Notes: generated by a model from the letters alone, not told the origin. A DNA stretch of 63,346 bases from Halomonas sp. SpR1 (GCF_031010175.1 NZ_JAUAMB010000029.1:1-63346), one strand, 5' to 3'. Counted from the stretch's first letter, positions 53,508-63,180 are shown. Numbers and translations: made by a program.

Positions 53508-54546
53508 GGCCGAGTACCTCCACTTGTAGTTGATGAGATTCGAGATAGTGCATGGCTTGCTGGGTTTGCGTCGCAGAGCCCAGCAGTTCCGCAATCATCA
53601 GGCCCAGGGTACGCTCCTGAATCGACTCTACCTTCGCTTGTAAAATGCTCACATCGACCCCGCACTCCCGCGCCAGGCGTGAAATCAACGGCGTCGAGAC
53701 TGCATCGCCAGAGAAGGTCAGGCGTACCACGGGATGGGTGTTTTCGCCGGGGGTATCAAGCAGCCTCTCGATCAGCTCTTTAGGTGGCGTTAGCTGCAGG
53801 AAGTCGTTGAGAAACTCACGACCCAGCTGGGTGCGCGGGGCGGTAAAGAAGTCGCCAACTTCCGAGTCCTCCACCAGTTCGCCGTCCGAAATCAGGCTCA
53901 CCCGGTGGCAAATCGATTTGACCACTTCCATCTCGTGGGTGATCAATAGGATGGTAATGCCTAGCTGATGGTTAATGTCGCGCAGCAGTTCCAGGATTGA
54001 ACTGGTGGTTTGTGGGTCTAGCGCCGAGGTTGCTTCATCGCAGAGTAGTACTTGCGGCTTGCTGGCTAGCGCCCGGGCGATCGCTACCCGCTGCTTTTGC
54101 CCCCCGGAAAGCTGGGCAGGGTACTGATTGGCTTTATCCGCCAGACCCACCATCTCCAATAGCGGAATAACGCGATCGCGCACGGTGTGGCGTTTTTGTC
54201 CCATCAGCTCAAGGGGTAACGCTACGTTGTCGAATACTGTGCGTGTGGTTAGCAAATTAAAATGTTGAAAAATCATGCCGATACGATGACGCGCTCGGTT
54301 GAGTTGCGCGTTACTCAGGCGTGTCATTTCCTGACCATCGACTGTTACGCTGCCGCTAGTGGGGCGTTCTAACAGGTTAACGCAACGAATGAGCGTCGAT
54401 TTACCTGCGCCGGATAGGCCTATGACGCCGTGAATTGTACCCTTGGGCACCGTAAGGGTAGCGTTTTTGAGCGCATGGATGGCGTTTGCACCGCTGCCCT
54501 TGTTGTTACTGAAATAGGTTTTACTGACGTTGCTAAGTTCAATCAT
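53488..54546 (-). CDS. metN: Methionine ABC transporter ATP-binding protein
   Basis: A 352-residue ATPase with Walker [16 protein letters not shown], signature [32 protein letters not shown] (with Walker B), the switch His in LLITHEMEV, and a C-terminal NIL domain (residues 270-345) that senses cytoplasmic methionine and shuts the transporter. First gene of metNIQ; a 268-bp leader with a terminator separates it from its promoter. Confidence 0.96.
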   Translation of the reverse strand: MIELSNVSKTYFSNNKGSGANAIHALKNATLTVPKGTIHGVIGLSGAGKSTLIRCVNLLERPTSGSVTVDGQEMTRLSNAQLNRARHRIGMIFQHFNLLTTRTVFDNVALPLELMGQKRHTVRDRVIPLLEMVGLADKANQYPAQLSGGQKQRVAIARALASKPQVLLCDEATSALDPQTTSSILELLRDINHQLGITILLITHEMEVVKSICHRVSLISDGELVEDSEVGDFFTAPRTQLGREFLNDFLQLTPPKELIERLLDTPGENTHPVVRLTFSGDAVSTPLISRLARECGVDVSILQAKVESIQERTLGLMIAELLGSATQTQQAMHYLESHQLQVEVLGHVQRND

Positions 54547-54683
54547 AGCGTTTGCCTTACCGGTAGGCCGAAAACAGTGTGCGGGAGTGCGCGCCCCACG
54601 CGGTTAAAAACAGTTCGGAGCGAACGGAGCGGCTAAGCTCTCGGGTCACTAAAAATAGGGCGGCTAAGGATAGGGCGGGGAAT

Positions 54684-54710
54684 AAAAAAAGGCCACCCTA
54701 GTGGGTGGCC
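54684..54710 (-). terminator. Intrinsic terminator inside the metN leader
   Basis: On the minus strand GGCCACCC-ACTA-GGGTGGCC is followed by seven T. It lies about 110 bp after the putative start of transcription and 140 bp before the metN start codon, so it would abort transcription before metN unless antitermination occurs. The tract lies on the correct side only for the minus strand. Confidence 0.85.
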
Positions 54711-54824
54711 ATTAACGCTGGACACACCCTTTTAGCTGCACTTCACTGGGTCAATAACCAATACTAAATCAGTGACCAAGTGGACGCCCGCAATCTGGGT
54801 ACAAATCGGCGTCATTACATTTGC
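54711..54824 (-). promoter_or_regulatory. Structured metNIQ leader RNA, candidate attenuator or riboswitch
   Basis: On the minus strand the leader can form a hairpin with GACGCC/GGCGTC arms, then a 10-bp stem CACTTGGTCA with TGACCCAGTG (one G-T pair). Next comes GGGTGTGTCC, which could compete with GGCCACCC of the terminator. It does not match the SAM-I consensus. The layout (promoter, two hairpins, possible anti-terminator, terminator, gene) is that of a transcriptional attenuator. Confidence 0.55.
54732..54815 (-). CDS. Possible leader peptide ORF (27 aa), uncertain
   Basis: An ATG at 54815 opens 27 codons (MTPICTQIAGVHLVTDLVLV...) ending with TAA about 20 bp before the terminator hairpin. 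It spans both leader hairpins, as in translation-controlled attenuators, and is rich in Val, Leu and Ile codons rather than Met. It lies only about 10 nt from the predicted transcription start and lacks a ribosome-binding site, and it is preceded by an overlapping start-stop ATGTAATG. It may be fortuitous. Confidence 0.25.
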   Translation of the reverse strand: MTPICTQIAGVHLVTDLVLVIDPVKCS

Positions 54825-54830
54825 GGCAAA

Positions 54831-54859
54831 ATTTTAGAGTTAGGCAGCTGTGTTGTCAA
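54831..54859 (-). promoter_or_regulatory. Consensus sigma-70 promoter of metNIQ
   Basis: On the minus strand a perfect TTGACA (54859-54854) and TAAAAT (54836-54831) are separated by exactly 17 bp. It is the best promoter of the window. Transcription should start near 54824 and cross the terminator at 54684 before reaching metN. Confidence 0.8.
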
Positions 54860-55182
54860 TTTTAGCCGTCGTATTTTATGTTTTTAGTCAGTGAATTGGC
54901 ATTATTTTCTAATATTTGTGAATGTTTTGGTTTTTAGTTCTGCTGATGGGGTTTAAAAAGCCTTTCACTGGATGAAACCACCTCCAGGCCAACAGCCATA
55001 CACGCGTGAGTGGCGTAGAATAGGGCAGTCAAAAACCAACAACGCAGTGCACAAACATAAGACAGCAGTAGTAAGCTTGCGCCCATGACTTAGCATTTGA
55101 CTGCTCAATGCTTCTTACTACTCCTTCTTTACTACTTAATTTTAACTATACGTTTTTCACTACATTGGGAGAGAACAGCCTT

Positions 55183-55809
55183 ATGTTTACTGGCATTGTG
55201 CAAGGGGTAGCCAGAGTAGTGGCGGTGCGTGAGCTGGATGATTTTCGCGTGCATGTGGTGGAAATGCCTCCTTCAATGCGCGAGGGGCTTGAGATCGGCG
55301 CATCCGTTGCTCATAACGGCGTTTGTTTAACAGTAACGGCGATTGAGGGCGATAGCGTTAGTTTTGATTTGATGCGTGAAACGCTGCGATTGACTAATCT
55401 TGGTGCAATTACCCCCGGGCAATGCGTCAATATTGAGCGCGCTGCGCGCTTTGGTGATGAAATTGGTGGGCATTCCATGTCGGGCCACATTATTTCAATG
55501 GCCGAAGTGGTGGCCATCGAAGAAGCGCCTAACAACCGTCGGCTGTGGTTTTCACTACCGGAAAGGCTGGGCCGGTTCGTGTTTGAAAAAGGCTATATCG
55601 GGGTGGACGGTATTAGCTTGACCATTGGTGATGTACGCCACGCTGAGAGTGGAGCCGTGGAGTTCAGCGTCAATTTAATTCCTGAGACGCTGTCGCGCAC
55701 AACGCTTCAGGATAGGGCGCCGGGGGATCAGGTCAATATCGAAATTGATCCGCAAACCCAGGTAATCGTTGAAACCGTTGAGCGCGTATTGTCGCAACAG
55801 CGTCGTTAA
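55183..55809 (+). CDS. ribE: Riboflavin synthase, alpha chain
   Basis: A 208-residue duplicated-barrel enzyme converting two lumazines to riboflavin. It starts MFTGIVQGVARVVAV; each half has an SVAHNGVCLTV / IGVDGISLTI motif, and MSGHI marks the first half. GGGAGAG lies 8 bp before the ATG at 55183. No FMN riboswitch was recognised in the 320 bp upstream. The gene is divergent from metNIQ. Confidence 0.95.
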   Translation: MFTGIVQGVARVVAVRELDDFRVHVVEMPPSMREGLEIGASVAHNGVCLTVTAIEGDSVSFDLMRETLRLTNLGAITPGQCVNIERAARFGDEIGGHSMSGHIISMAEVVAIEEAPNNRRLWFSLPERLGRFVFEKGYIGVDGISLTIGDVRHAESGAVEFSVNLIPETLSRTTLQDRAPGDQVNIEIDPQTQVIVETVERVLSQQRR

Positions 55810-55869
55810 TAGTGTTTATTGGTTGTTGGGCTGACCGATCGGTTAGATCATGGCCTAAAGATTGCTTGG

Positions 55870-55938
55870 TATTCGGCGGCGGGGCGGTTTCCGCCGACAC
55901 TGGTCGCCATGCTTAGGCGCTCGCATCAAGGCGAGCGT
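55870..55938 (+). other. Hairpin-rich 5' leader of the azgA-like gene
   Basis: Between ribE and the permease (208 bp), TCGGCGG pairs with CCGCCGA (55872-55897) and CGCTCGC with GCGAGCG (55918-55937), the latter followed by TTTCGG. It could end ribE transcription weakly or act as a leader for the purine permease. It shows no match to the purine riboswitch core. Confidence 0.4.
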
Positions 55939-56017
55939 TTCGGTAGTATGTGCGGCTTTTCTCAGCACCAGAACGCATACAAGTCATGCGACGTTAGCGC
56001 TAAGGACAAGAAACTTC

Positions 56018-57316
56018 ATGAAACTTCTGGATAACTATTTCAAGCTCTCCGAGCAAAAAACCAACGTGAAAACAGAAGTTATCGCCGGGATTACCACCTT
56101 CCTGACGATGGCCTACATTATCTTTGTCAACCCGAGCATCCTTTCAGAAGCGGGGATGGACTACGGCGCGGTGTTCGTGGCGACTTGCTTGGCGGCGGCG
56201 ATTGGCTGTTTCGTCATGGGGTTGTGGGCCAATTACCCCATTGCCCAGGCGCCAGGCATGGGTTTGAATGCCTTCTTCACCTATGGCGTCGTGCTGGGGA
56301 TGGGTTATACCTGGGAAGCTGCATTGGGGGCGGTCTTCTTTTCTGGTTTAACCTTCTTCTTATTGAGCATTTTTAAAATTCGCGAGTGGATCATTAACGC
56401 CATTCCTATGACGTTGCGGCTGGGTATCGCCGCCGGTATCGGTCTGTTCCTGGCGATGATCGCGTTGAAAAACGCCGGCATTGTGGTTGCCAATCCGGCT
56501 ACCTTCGTGACGCTGGGTGATCTATCTCAGCCGTCGGCTATTTATGCACTGTTGGGGTTCTTTGTAATTACCGCGCTCTCATACTTACGCGTGACCGGTG
56601 CGGTGATGATTGGTATTTTGGGGATTACCGTGATCGCCATGGTGCTTGGCCATAATGAATATGGCGGTTTGATGTCGATGCCACCCTCCATTGCACCTAC
56701 CTTTATGGCCATGGATTTGATGGGCGCGCTGGATGTGGCGATGCTCAGCGTAATCTTTGCCTTTCTGTTTGTTGACCTATTTGATACCTCAGGCACGCTG
56801 GTCGGTGTTGCTCACCGGGGCAAGCTGCTGGACAAAGATGGCAAGCTACCGCGTATTGGCCGCGCCATGATGGCTGACAGTACCGCGTCGATGGCGGGTG
56901 CCGCCTTGGGTACTTCCACGACGACTAGCTATATTGAATCAACCGCAGGTATCGCCTCGGGTGGCCGCACCGGTTTAACGGCGGTAGTGGTGGGGGTTTT
57001 ATTCCTGATCAGCCTGTTCTTCGCACCGCTGGCGGGGTCGATACCGGCCTACGCTACCGCGGGTGCCCTGCTGTATGTGGCTGTATTGATGGCGGGCAGC
57101 TTGGCCCACGCTAATTGGGAAGATGCCACTGATGCCGCACCGGTATTGATTGCGGCCCTGGCGATGCCGCTGACGTTCTCGATTGCCGAAGGGATCGGGC
57201 TAGGCTTTATTAGCTATGTGGCGATCAAGGTGCTGTCGGGCCGCTTTAGTGACCTGAATCCCGCAGTGGTTATTTTGTCGCTGCTGTTTGCGGCAAGGTA
57301 TCTTTTCTTGGTTTGA
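56018..57316 (+). CDS. AzgA-type hypoxanthine/guanine/adenine permease
   Basis: A 432-residue NCS2 permease of the AzgA/PbuG group. It starts [39 protein letters not shown] and has [34 protein letters not shown] and the [29 protein letters not shown] motif. It imports purine bases with protons. The ATG at 56018 matches relatives; the longer frame is non-conserved. apt and gpt follow, so uptake and salvage are linked. Confidence 0.93.
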   Translation: MKLLDNYFKLSEQKTNVKTEVIAGITTFLTMAYIIFVNPSILSEAGMDYGAVFVATCLAAAIGCFVMGLWANYPIAQAPGMGLNAFFTYGVVLGMGYTWEAALGAVFFSGLTFFLLSIFKIREWIINAIPMTLRLGIAAGIGLFLAMIALKNAGIVVANPATFVTLGDLSQPSAIYALLGFFVITALSYLRVTGAVMIGILGITVIAMVLGHNEYGGLMSMPPSIAPTFMAMDLMGALDVAMLSVIFAFLFVDLFDTSGTLVGVAHRGKLLDKDGKLPRIGRAMMADSTASMAGAALGTSTTTSYIESTAGIASGGRTGLTAVVVGVLFLISLFFAPLAGSIPAYATAGALLYVAVLMAGSLAHANWEDATDAAPVLIAALAMPLTFSIAEGIGLGFISYVAIKVLSGRFSDLNPAVVILSLLFAARYLFLV

Positions 57317-57369
57317 TCGGCTTTTGCCGTTTTTACTACTTAACTTTTGACTACTCAATGAGAGACGCG

Positions 57370-57915
57370 ATGAGCATCTACGGCGACTATATTAAGTCCG
57401 TCATTCGCACGGTTCCCGATTGGCCTGAAAAGGGCGTGAATTTTCGCGACATCACCCCGTTGCTGCAAAATAGCGCCGCCTTTCGCAAGCTGATCGATAG
57501 CTTCGTACACCGCTATCAGGAGATGAACCTGGATGCCATCGCGGCCATTGATGCGCGGGGGTTTATTATTGGTGCGCCGCTCGCCTATGAGTTGGGCTGC
57601 AGCTTTGTCCCGGTGCGCAAGAAGGGCAAATTACCCTTCAAAACCATCAGCGAGACCTACACTCTGGAGTACGGTCATTCGGAGGTGGAGCTGCATTCCG
57701 ATGCCTTCCAGAAAGATGACCGTATTCTGCTCATGGATGACCTGATCGCCACCGGCGGCACCATGCTCGCAGCGGCCAACCTGATTCAGCGCAGCGGCGG
57801 TCAGGTGGTCGAAACGGCCACCATTATCGATCTACCCGAACTGGGTGGTTCGCAGAAAATTCGCGATGCAGGTTACAGCGTATTCGCCGTTTGTTCTTTC
57901 ACTGAAGACGAGTAA
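57370..57915 (+). CDS. apt: Adenine phosphoribosyltransferase
   Basis: A 181-residue enzyme making AMP from adenine and [56 protein letters not shown] and the PRPP loop [17 protein letters not shown]. The ATG at 57370 is supported by homology and a GAGA element; upstream in-frame starts overlap the permease. gpt follows after 6 bp. Confidence 0.97.
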   Translation: MSIYGDYIKSVIRTVPDWPEKGVNFRDITPLLQNSAAFRKLIDSFVHRYQEMNLDAIAAIDARGFIIGAPLAYELGCSFVPVRKKGKLPFKTISETYTLEYGHSEVELHSDAFQKDDRILLMDDLIATGGTMLAAANLIQRSGGQVVETATIIDLPELGGSQKIRDAGYSVFAVCSFTEDE

Positions 57916-57921
57916 TTCCCC

Positions 57922-58401
57922 ATGAGCAGCGATCGTTACCACCAACATTTCACTGTCTCCTGGGATCAATTGCACCGGGATGTGCGCACCCTGTGCCATC
58001 AGATGATCGAGCGTGATTTTAAAGGCATCGTGGCGATTACCCGCGGCGGTTTAATTCCTGCCGCGTTGATTGCTCGCGAGCTTAATATTCGCCTAATTGA
58101 TACCGTATGTATTAAAAGCTACGACCATATGGATCAAGGCGGCCTGGATATTATGAAGGGCGTCGATCATGACGGTGAAGGCTGGCTGCTCGTCGATGAC
58201 TTGGTGGATACCGGCAAAACGGCGCGGGCGGTACGCAAAATGCTGCCTAAAGCTCACTTTGTGACTATTTACGCCAAGCCGGACGGTCGCCCCCTGGTGG
58301 ATCAATACCTGACCGAAGTGGCTCAGCAGTGCTGGATTCAGTTCCCCTGGGATATGGGCGTTGCCTACGTCGAGCCGCTTGTCGATCAAATGAAGAGGTG
58401 A
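57922..58401 (+). CDS. gpt: Xanthine-guanine phosphoribosyltransferase
   Basis: A 159-residue enzyme close in layout to E. coli Gpt: [33 protein letters not shown], the PRPP loop [36 protein letters not shown] and [10 protein letters not shown]. It salvages xanthine and guanine to XMP and GMP. Tight spacing to apt and ung indicates one transcript. Confidence 0.95.
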   Translation: MSSDRYHQHFTVSWDQLHRDVRTLCHQMIERDFKGIVAITRGGLIPAALIARELNIRLIDTVCIKSYDHMDQGGLDIMKGVDHDGEGWLLVDDLVDTGKTARAVRKMLPKAHFVTIYAKPDGRPLVDQYLTEVAQQCWIQFPWDMGVAYVEPLVDQMKR

Positions 58402-58403
58402 GA

Positions 58404-59087
58404 ATGGCCAATCCACTTCCCGACGACTGGAGTCAGTGGCTGGGTAATGAGTTCCAGGCTGACTATATGCTGGCGCTAAAAGCGTTTCTGGCTGAGCAAA
58501 AAGCGGCCAAAAAAATCATTTATCCGCACTCCACGCAATGGTTTCGTGCTTTTGAATTGACTCCATTGAACGAAGTGAAGGTGGTTATTTTAGGTCAGGA
58601 TCCCTACCACGGGCCGAACCAGGCCCATGGCTTATGTTTTTCCGTACAGCCCGGTGTTCCTGTGCCGCCGTCGTTGGTCAACATCTACAAAGAGTTGGCC
58701 TCCGATGTCGGTTTCACCCCCGTGCGCCACGGTCATCTGGAAGCATGGGCCAAGCAGGGCGTGCTGTTGTTAAACACCTCGCTTACCGTGGAGCAGGGCA
58801 ATGCGGCCTCGCACCGCGGTAAAGGGTGGGAGCCATTTACCGACCGTGCGATTGAAACTGTGAGCCAGCATGCGCCGCCGTGTGTATTTCTGTTATGGGG
58901 GAGTCATGCGCGCCAGAAGAAGGCGTTAATCGACCAGGGGCGTCATTTAATCCTTGAAGCCCCGCATCCTTCACCGCTTTCAGCGCACCGAGGCTTTTTT
59001 GGCACCCGGCATTTTTCCCAAGCCAATCAATTTCTACAAGCGCAAGGGCGAGCCCCCATTGAGTGGCAATTGCCGGAAACCCCTTAA
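58404..59087 (+). CDS. ung: Uracil-DNA glycosylase, family 1
   Basis: A 227-residue repair enzyme removing uracil from DNA. It has [22 protein letters not shown] (catalytic Asp), [26 protein letters not shown] and [21 protein letters not shown] (catalytic His). Start ATG 58404 behind GAGGTGAG, 2 bp after the gpt stop. Its presence in a salvage operon is unusual but fits nucleobase metabolism. Confidence 0.97.
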   Translation: MANPLPDDWSQWLGNEFQADYMLALKAFLAEQKAAKKIIYPHSTQWFRAFELTPLNEVKVVILGQDPYHGPNQAHGLCFSVQPGVPVPPSLVNIYKELASDVGFTPVRHGHLEAWAKQGVLLLNTSLTVEQGNAASHRGKGWEPFTDRAIETVSQHAPPCVFLLWGSHARQKKALIDQGRHLILEAPHPSPLSAHRGFFGTRHFSQANQFLQAQGRAPIEWQLPETP

Positions 59088-59182
59088 CCTTGCAAGTGGT
59101 TGCGGGTAGAATACGCGCAATTTTGTGCCTAGCTGATGCAACCCTGGTTGCCATTCTGAATCCCCTGCAGTGAGGAAGTCCC

Positions 59183-59812
59183 ATGAGTGTTTACGCCATT
59201 AACCATCCGCTTGTTCAACATAAGCTGGGACTGATGCGCGAAGCTGACCTAAGCACTAAGAGCTTTCGTGAACTGGCAGGTGAAGTTGCCAAGCTGTTGA
59301 CCTACGAAGCCACCAAAGGTCTGGAGCTGGAAGATCATGAAATCCAGGGATGGAATGGCGAGCCGATTGCCACGCGTCGGTTAAAAGGCAAAAAAGTCAC
59401 CGTCGTGCCGATTTTGCGTGCCGGGCTCGGCATGCTGGAAGGCGTCACGGATCTCATCCCCAGTGCACGGGTAAGCGTCGTTGGACTCTACCGCGACGAA
59501 GAAACGCTGCAGCCAGTGCCATATTTTGCCAAGTTTGCCAACGATATCGAAGAGCGCATGGCCATCGTGATTGATCCCATGCTGGCCACGGGGGGGTCTA
59601 TGGTGGCAACACTGGACATGCTGCGTGAGCGCGGCTGTGAAAGTATGAAGGTGATCGTGCTCGTCGCCGCCCCTGAAGGTATCAAGCGGGTGCAGGATGC
59701 TTACCCGGATATCGAAATTTACACCGCCTCAATTGATGACCGCCTCGACGAAAATGGCTATATCGTCCCAGGGTTGGGCGACGCTGGCGATAAGATTTTT
59801 GGAACGCGCTAA
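59183..59812 (+). CDS. upp: Uracil phosphoribosyltransferase
   Basis: A 209-residue enzyme making UMP from uracil and [55 protein letters not shown], the PRPP loop [17 protein letters not shown] and the uracil-binding [22 protein letters not shown] good GAGGAAG precedes the ATG. Paired with uraA downstream across a terminator. Confidence 0.98.
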   Translation: MSVYAINHPLVQHKLGLMREADLSTKSFRELAGEVAKLLTYEATKGLELEDHEIQGWNGEPIATRRLKGKKVTVVPILRAGLGMLEGVTDLIPSARVSVVGLYRDEETLQPVPYFAKFANDIEERMAIVIDPMLATGGSMVATLDMLRERGCESMKVIVLVAAPEGIKRVQDAYPDIEIYTASIDDRLDENGYIVPGLGDAGDKIFGTR

Positions 59813-59828
59813 GCGTCATTAAATACAT

Positions 59829-59862
59829 TGCCCCTTACGCACAGCGTCAGGGGCATTTTTTT
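59829..59862 (+). terminator. Terminator/attenuator between upp and uraA
   Basis: TGCCCCT-(13-nt loop)-AGGGGCA followed by seven T. It ends upp transcription at least partly; uraA begins 38 bp later on the same strand, so read-through would be needed for co-transcription. Confidence 0.85.
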
Positions 59863-59899
59863 GCACTCCTGCTATCCAATAATTACTAGGGATTCACTT

Positions 59900-61132
59900 A
59901 TGCGTGAAGCTTCCAGTCAGGCTGAGTCGTGGCCGAAAGTCATCTTAACCGGCGCCCAAATGTTGTTTGTAGCGTTTGGCGCCCTGGTGTTAGTGCCTCT
60001 TCTTACCGGCCTTGACCCAAGCGTTGCACTGTTCACCGCCGGGGTGGGAACCTTGGTATTCCACGCGGTTACCAAACAGAGCGTGCCGGTATTTTTAGCC
60101 TCATCGTTTGCTTTTATTGCCCCCATTCAAGGCTCTGTGGCGAGCTTTGGCGTGTCTTCCACCATGGGCGGGCTAATGGCGGCGGGGTTGGTCTATGTGG
60201 CGATCTCTCAGGCTGTGCGTTTAAAAGGTACTGCTTGGCTGCACCGTTTGCTGCCTGCTGTAGTGGTGGGGCCGGTGATTATGGTGATTGGCCTGGCGCT
60301 GGCGCCAGTGGCGGTTAGCATGGCGACCGGTGAAACCAGTGACAACATCGGCTATGGTGCGGCGATTTTCCTCTCGATGACCAGCTTGTTGGTGACGCTA
60401 GTGCTGGCCGTGTTTGGCCGTGGGCTGCTGCGCCTGGTGCCGATTATCGGTGGCATTGTCACCGGCTATGTATTGGCGCTGCTGATGGGCGTTGTGGACT
60501 TTACGCCAGTGCGTGAGGCGGCGTGGCTATCGGTACCCAGCTTTACCGCCCCCAGTTTTCACTGGGCGGCTATTCTGTTTATGATTCCGGTCGCGATTGC
60601 CCCGGCGGTAGAGCACATTGGCGATATGGTGGCGATTGGCTCGGTGACCCGCAAAAATTACCTGGAAAAGCCTGGTCTACACCGCACGCTGTTAGGCGAT
60701 GGATTGGCGACCAGCGTAGCCGCGCTATTCGGTGGGCCGCCAAATACGACCTACTCGGAAGTCACTGGGGCGGTTACGCTTACTCGGGCGTTTAACCCCA
60801 AGTACATGATCGTGGCCGCGATTATTGCCATTGTGCTGGCATTCGTGTCCAAGCTTGGCGCGTTACTGCAGACCATTCCTGGCCCGGTAATGGGCGGTAT
60901 CATGACGCTGTTGTTTGGCTCTATCGCGGTGGTCGGCATGAACACCCTGGTACGCGCGGGACAGTCGCTGACGGCAGCGCGCAACTTGGTCGTGGTTTCG
61001 CTCATACTGGTGTTTGGTATTGGCGGCATGCAGTTTGGCGGTGGCCAGTTTACGCTGCAGGGCGTTAGTCTAGCCGCCTTGGTGGGTATTACGTTGAACT
61101 GGTTATTACCCCGTGAGCAAGAGGGCGAGTAA
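59900..61132 (+). CDS. uraA: Uracil permease
   Basis: A 410-residue NCS2 transporter. It shows the NCS2 signature region FMIPVAIAPAVEHIGDMVAIG, GDGLATSVAALFGGPPNTTYSEVTGAV (the conserved NTTYxE) and PVFLASSFAFIAPIQG. It imports uracil with H+, supplying Upp. The ATG at 59900 follows CTAGGGA. The length is near that of E. coli UraA (429). Confidence 0.95.
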   Translation: MREASSQAESWPKVILTGAQMLFVAFGALVLVPLLTGLDPSVALFTAGVGTLVFHAVTKQSVPVFLASSFAFIAPIQGSVASFGVSSTMGGLMAAGLVYVAISQAVRLKGTAWLHRLLPAVVVGPVIMVIGLALAPVAVSMATGETSDNIGYGAAIFLSMTSLLVTLVLAVFGRGLLRLVPIIGGIVTGYVLALLMGVVDFTPVREAAWLSVPSFTAPSFHWAAILFMIPVAIAPAVEHIGDMVAIGSVTRKNYLEKPGLHRTLLGDGLATSVAALFGGPPNTTYSEVTGAVTLTRAFNPKYMIVAAIIAIVLAFVSKLGALLQTIPGPVMGGIMTLLFGSIAVVGMNTLVRAGQSLTAARNLVVVSLILVFGIGGMQFGGGQFTLQGVSLAALVGITLNWLLPREQEGE

Positions 61133-61215
61133 GCTAAGCGCAGTAATGGTATGTGCATTGCAAGAGTCGCTTTGCTTGTAAAGTGCGTTTAGTGATGATC
61201 GGGAGACTCGGCAGT

Positions 61216-61809
61216 ATGGAAAACGAACTAACCGCACCCTTTCCCATTCTAGGGGTTGCCGCCTGGAGCGGCACCGGGAAAACGACGCTGTTAGAGAAGC
61301 TGCTGCCACGATTAGGAGCGCATGGCTTGAAAGTCGCAGTGATCAAGCATGCTCACCACTCATTTGATGTCGACCAGCCCGGCAAAGATAGTTACAAACT
61401 GCGTAGCGCAGGGGCCGCACCGGTACTGGTCGCCTCCCGTCAGCGGTTTGCGCTGATGCAGGAAACCCCCGGCCAGGACGAGCCTGATTTAGCCGAGCTA
61501 ATTGCCATGATGGAGCCGCATCACCCCGATCTGTTGATTGTCGAAGGGTTCAAAGCATGGCCGATTCCCAAGCTTGTGCTTTACCGCGATGGGATTGGCG
61601 ATGCGGCTATTTTAACCGGCCAATGGGTTGAGGCAGTCGCGCTCAGCGCGCCACCGCCTATCGACTTGGCGACTTCGGTGCCTCAGCTAGATCTAGACGA
61701 TAGCGAAGCGATTGCACAATGGGTAGTGGCCTGGGTAAACGCTAAACACGATACGGTGTCTTTAGATACGATGTCTTCAGATACTGGGTCTTCAAATACT
61801 AGGTCTTAA
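61216..61809 (+). CDS. mobB: Molybdopterin-guanine dinucleotide biosynthesis adaptor protein MobB
   Basis: A 197-residue P-loop protein: [74 protein letters not shown]. It binds GTP and assists MobA. Start ATG 61216 behind GGGAGA. The last 20 residues are encoded by four units of a 15-bp tandem repeat ([19 protein letters not shown]), and the stop TAA lies in the fourth unit where other units read TCA. Confidence 0.92.
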   Translation: MENELTAPFPILGVAAWSGTGKTTLLEKLLPRLGAHGLKVAVIKHAHHSFDVDQPGKDSYKLRSAGAAPVLVASRQRFALMQETPGQDEPDLAELIAMMEPHHPDLLIVEGFKAWPIPKLVLYRDGIGDAAILTGQWVEAVALSAPPPIDLATSVPQLDLDDSEAIAQWVVAWVNAKHDTVSLDTMSSDTGSSNTRS

Positions 61810-61839
61810 AACACTATGTCTTCAAACACTAGGTCTTCA
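61750..61839 (+). repeat. 15-bp tandem repeat (six units) across the mobB stop codon
   Basis: Six contiguous units of the type RATACTATGTCTTCA occupy 90 bp. Three and a bit are coding; the stop TAA of mobB is in unit 4 and units 5-6 lie between mobB and moaC. Without that stop the frame would stay open 15 more codons, to a TGA at 61852. Confidence 0.92.
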
Positions 61840-61858
61840 AAACAGCAATGGTGACAAC

Positions 61859-62656
61859 ATGCATCTGACCCACCTGAATACCCGTGGCGAAGCCAATATG
61901 GTGGATGTCGGCGATAAGCAGGAAACCCGCCGCGAAGCCGTCGCTTCTGGGCGCATTGTAATGCAGCCCGAAACGCTGAAATTGCTTAGCGATGGTGAAT
62001 TGCCTAAGGGCGACGTGCTGGCAACCGCGCGTATTGCTGGTATCCAGGCGGCAAAACGTACCCATGAGCTGATTCCACTCTGCCATGCATTGGCGCTATC
62101 CAAGGTCTCGGTTGAATTCGAAATTGATGAGGCAGAATCCTGCGTTCACGTGACCTCGCTATGTCGCTTGAATGGCCGCACCGGGGTCGAAATGGAAGCC
62201 CTGACCGCAGTCTCGGTCGCCTGTTTGACGCTTTACGATATGTGCAAAGCCGTTGATAAAGGTATGCGTATCGAGGCCATTCAGCTCGATAGTAAGCAGG
62301 GTGGCCAGCGCGGTGACTACCAGCGCATGAGCGTCCAAGCGCCGATTGTCACAGGCGACGGCGTAGCCGGTGAAGTCAGCTTGGGCGAACGCTGCCCTTC
62401 ACCCTGCATACGGGTTAAGTTTTTAGCCGAACTACGTGAGCGGGTAGGCGAGAGCGAGGCGGTTGTGAGTCTCGATCAGTTGGCCAGCCGTGACATTAGC
62501 GGATTAAAAGCGGCACTGGCAGAGCGCGATAGCCGTTTTAAGCAACTCACCGACCGGCGTACCCTGTGCGCGATTAACCAGGTGATGGCCAATGATGATG
62601 CGTTAGTGACCGATGATGACGAAGTGGCGTTTTTCCCGCCGGTTACTGGGGGGTGA
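61859..62656 (+). CDS. moaC-moaD: MoaC-MoaD fusion: cyclic pyranopterin phosphate synthase plus molybdopterin synthase small subunit
   Basis: A 265-residue single ORF. Residues 1-160 are a complete MoaC ([74 protein letters not shown]), which forms cyclic pyranopterin monophosphate. After a short linker, residues about 185-265 ([22 protein letters not shown] ... [14 protein letters not shown]) form a ubiquitin-like MoaD ending in the essential Gly-Gly, the thiocarboxylate carrier. Frame and stop are clean, so this is a real fusion unless a base is missing. moaE follows with a 4-bp overlap. Confidence 0.93.
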   Translation: MHLTHLNTRGEANMVDVGDKQETRREAVASGRIVMQPETLKLLSDGELPKGDVLATARIAGIQAAKRTHELIPLCHALALSKVSVEFEIDEAESCVHVTSLCRLNGRTGVEMEALTAVSVACLTLYDMCKAVDKGMRIEAIQLDSKQGGQRGDYQRMSVQAPIVTGDGVAGEVSLGERCPSPCIRVKFLAELRERVGESEAVVSLDQLASRDISGLKAALAERDSRFKQLTDRRTLCAINQVMANDDALVTDDDEVAFFPPVTGG

Positions 62657-63126
62657 GTGTGGATATTAAGCCGGATATTAAAGTAGCGGTTCAAGCAGAC
62701 CCGTTCTCAATGACCTACGGCTATGACGATACCTTGGTGGGGCGCAGCGATATTGGCGCGGTGGTAAGTTTTACCGGCTTAGTGCGTGATTTCAATGAAA
62801 CGCCGGATGTCACTGGGTTAACCCTGGAACACTATCCAGGCATGACCGAGCGCACGTTGACGGAGATTGGTGAGCAGGCTTGGCAGCGCTGGTCGCTCCA
62901 GGCGGTGCGGATTATTCATCGTGTCGGTTACCTAACGCCAGGCGACCCGATTGTGCGCGTGTTAGTGGCCAGCGCACATCGGCGTGAGGCGTTCGAAGCC
63001 TGCGATTTTATAATGGATTACCTGAAAACCCAGGCGCCTTTCTGGAAGAAAGAGCACTCTACTCAGGGCGAGTACTGGGTCAAAGAGCGCCACTCTGATC
63101 AACAAGATGCCGCGCGCTGGCGTTAA
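62653..63126 (+). CDS. moaE: Molybdopterin synthase catalytic subunit
   Basis: A 157-residue Moa[81 protein letters not shown] with the catalytic lysines. It uses MoaD thiocarboxylate to insert sulfur into cPMP. The start is GTG (62653), overlapping the fusion gene's stop (GTGA), so both subunits are made in step. Confidence 0.95.
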   Translation: MSVDIKPDIKVAVQADPFSMTYGYDDTLVGRSDIGAVVSFTGLVRDFNETPDVTGLTLEHYPGMTERTLTEIGEQAWQRWSLQAVRIIHRVGYLTPGDPIVRVLVASAHRREAFEACDFIMDYLKTQAPFWKKEHSTQGEYWVKERHSDQQDAARWR

Positions 63127-63180
63127 TGCTTCTCTGTGAAATGGCGGCTTATTCCACCTAGGCACGGCGCAAAGGCAAGG

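Noticed and set aside
54690..54830. SAM-I riboswitch in the metN leader
   Set aside because: The conserved kink-turn and core strings of SAM-I are absent; kept only as an unnamed leader structure.
54860..55182. Possible FMN riboswitch upstream of ribE
   Set aside because: None of the conserved RFN-element blocks (such as the GGGGCGAAAUUCCC-type core) is present.
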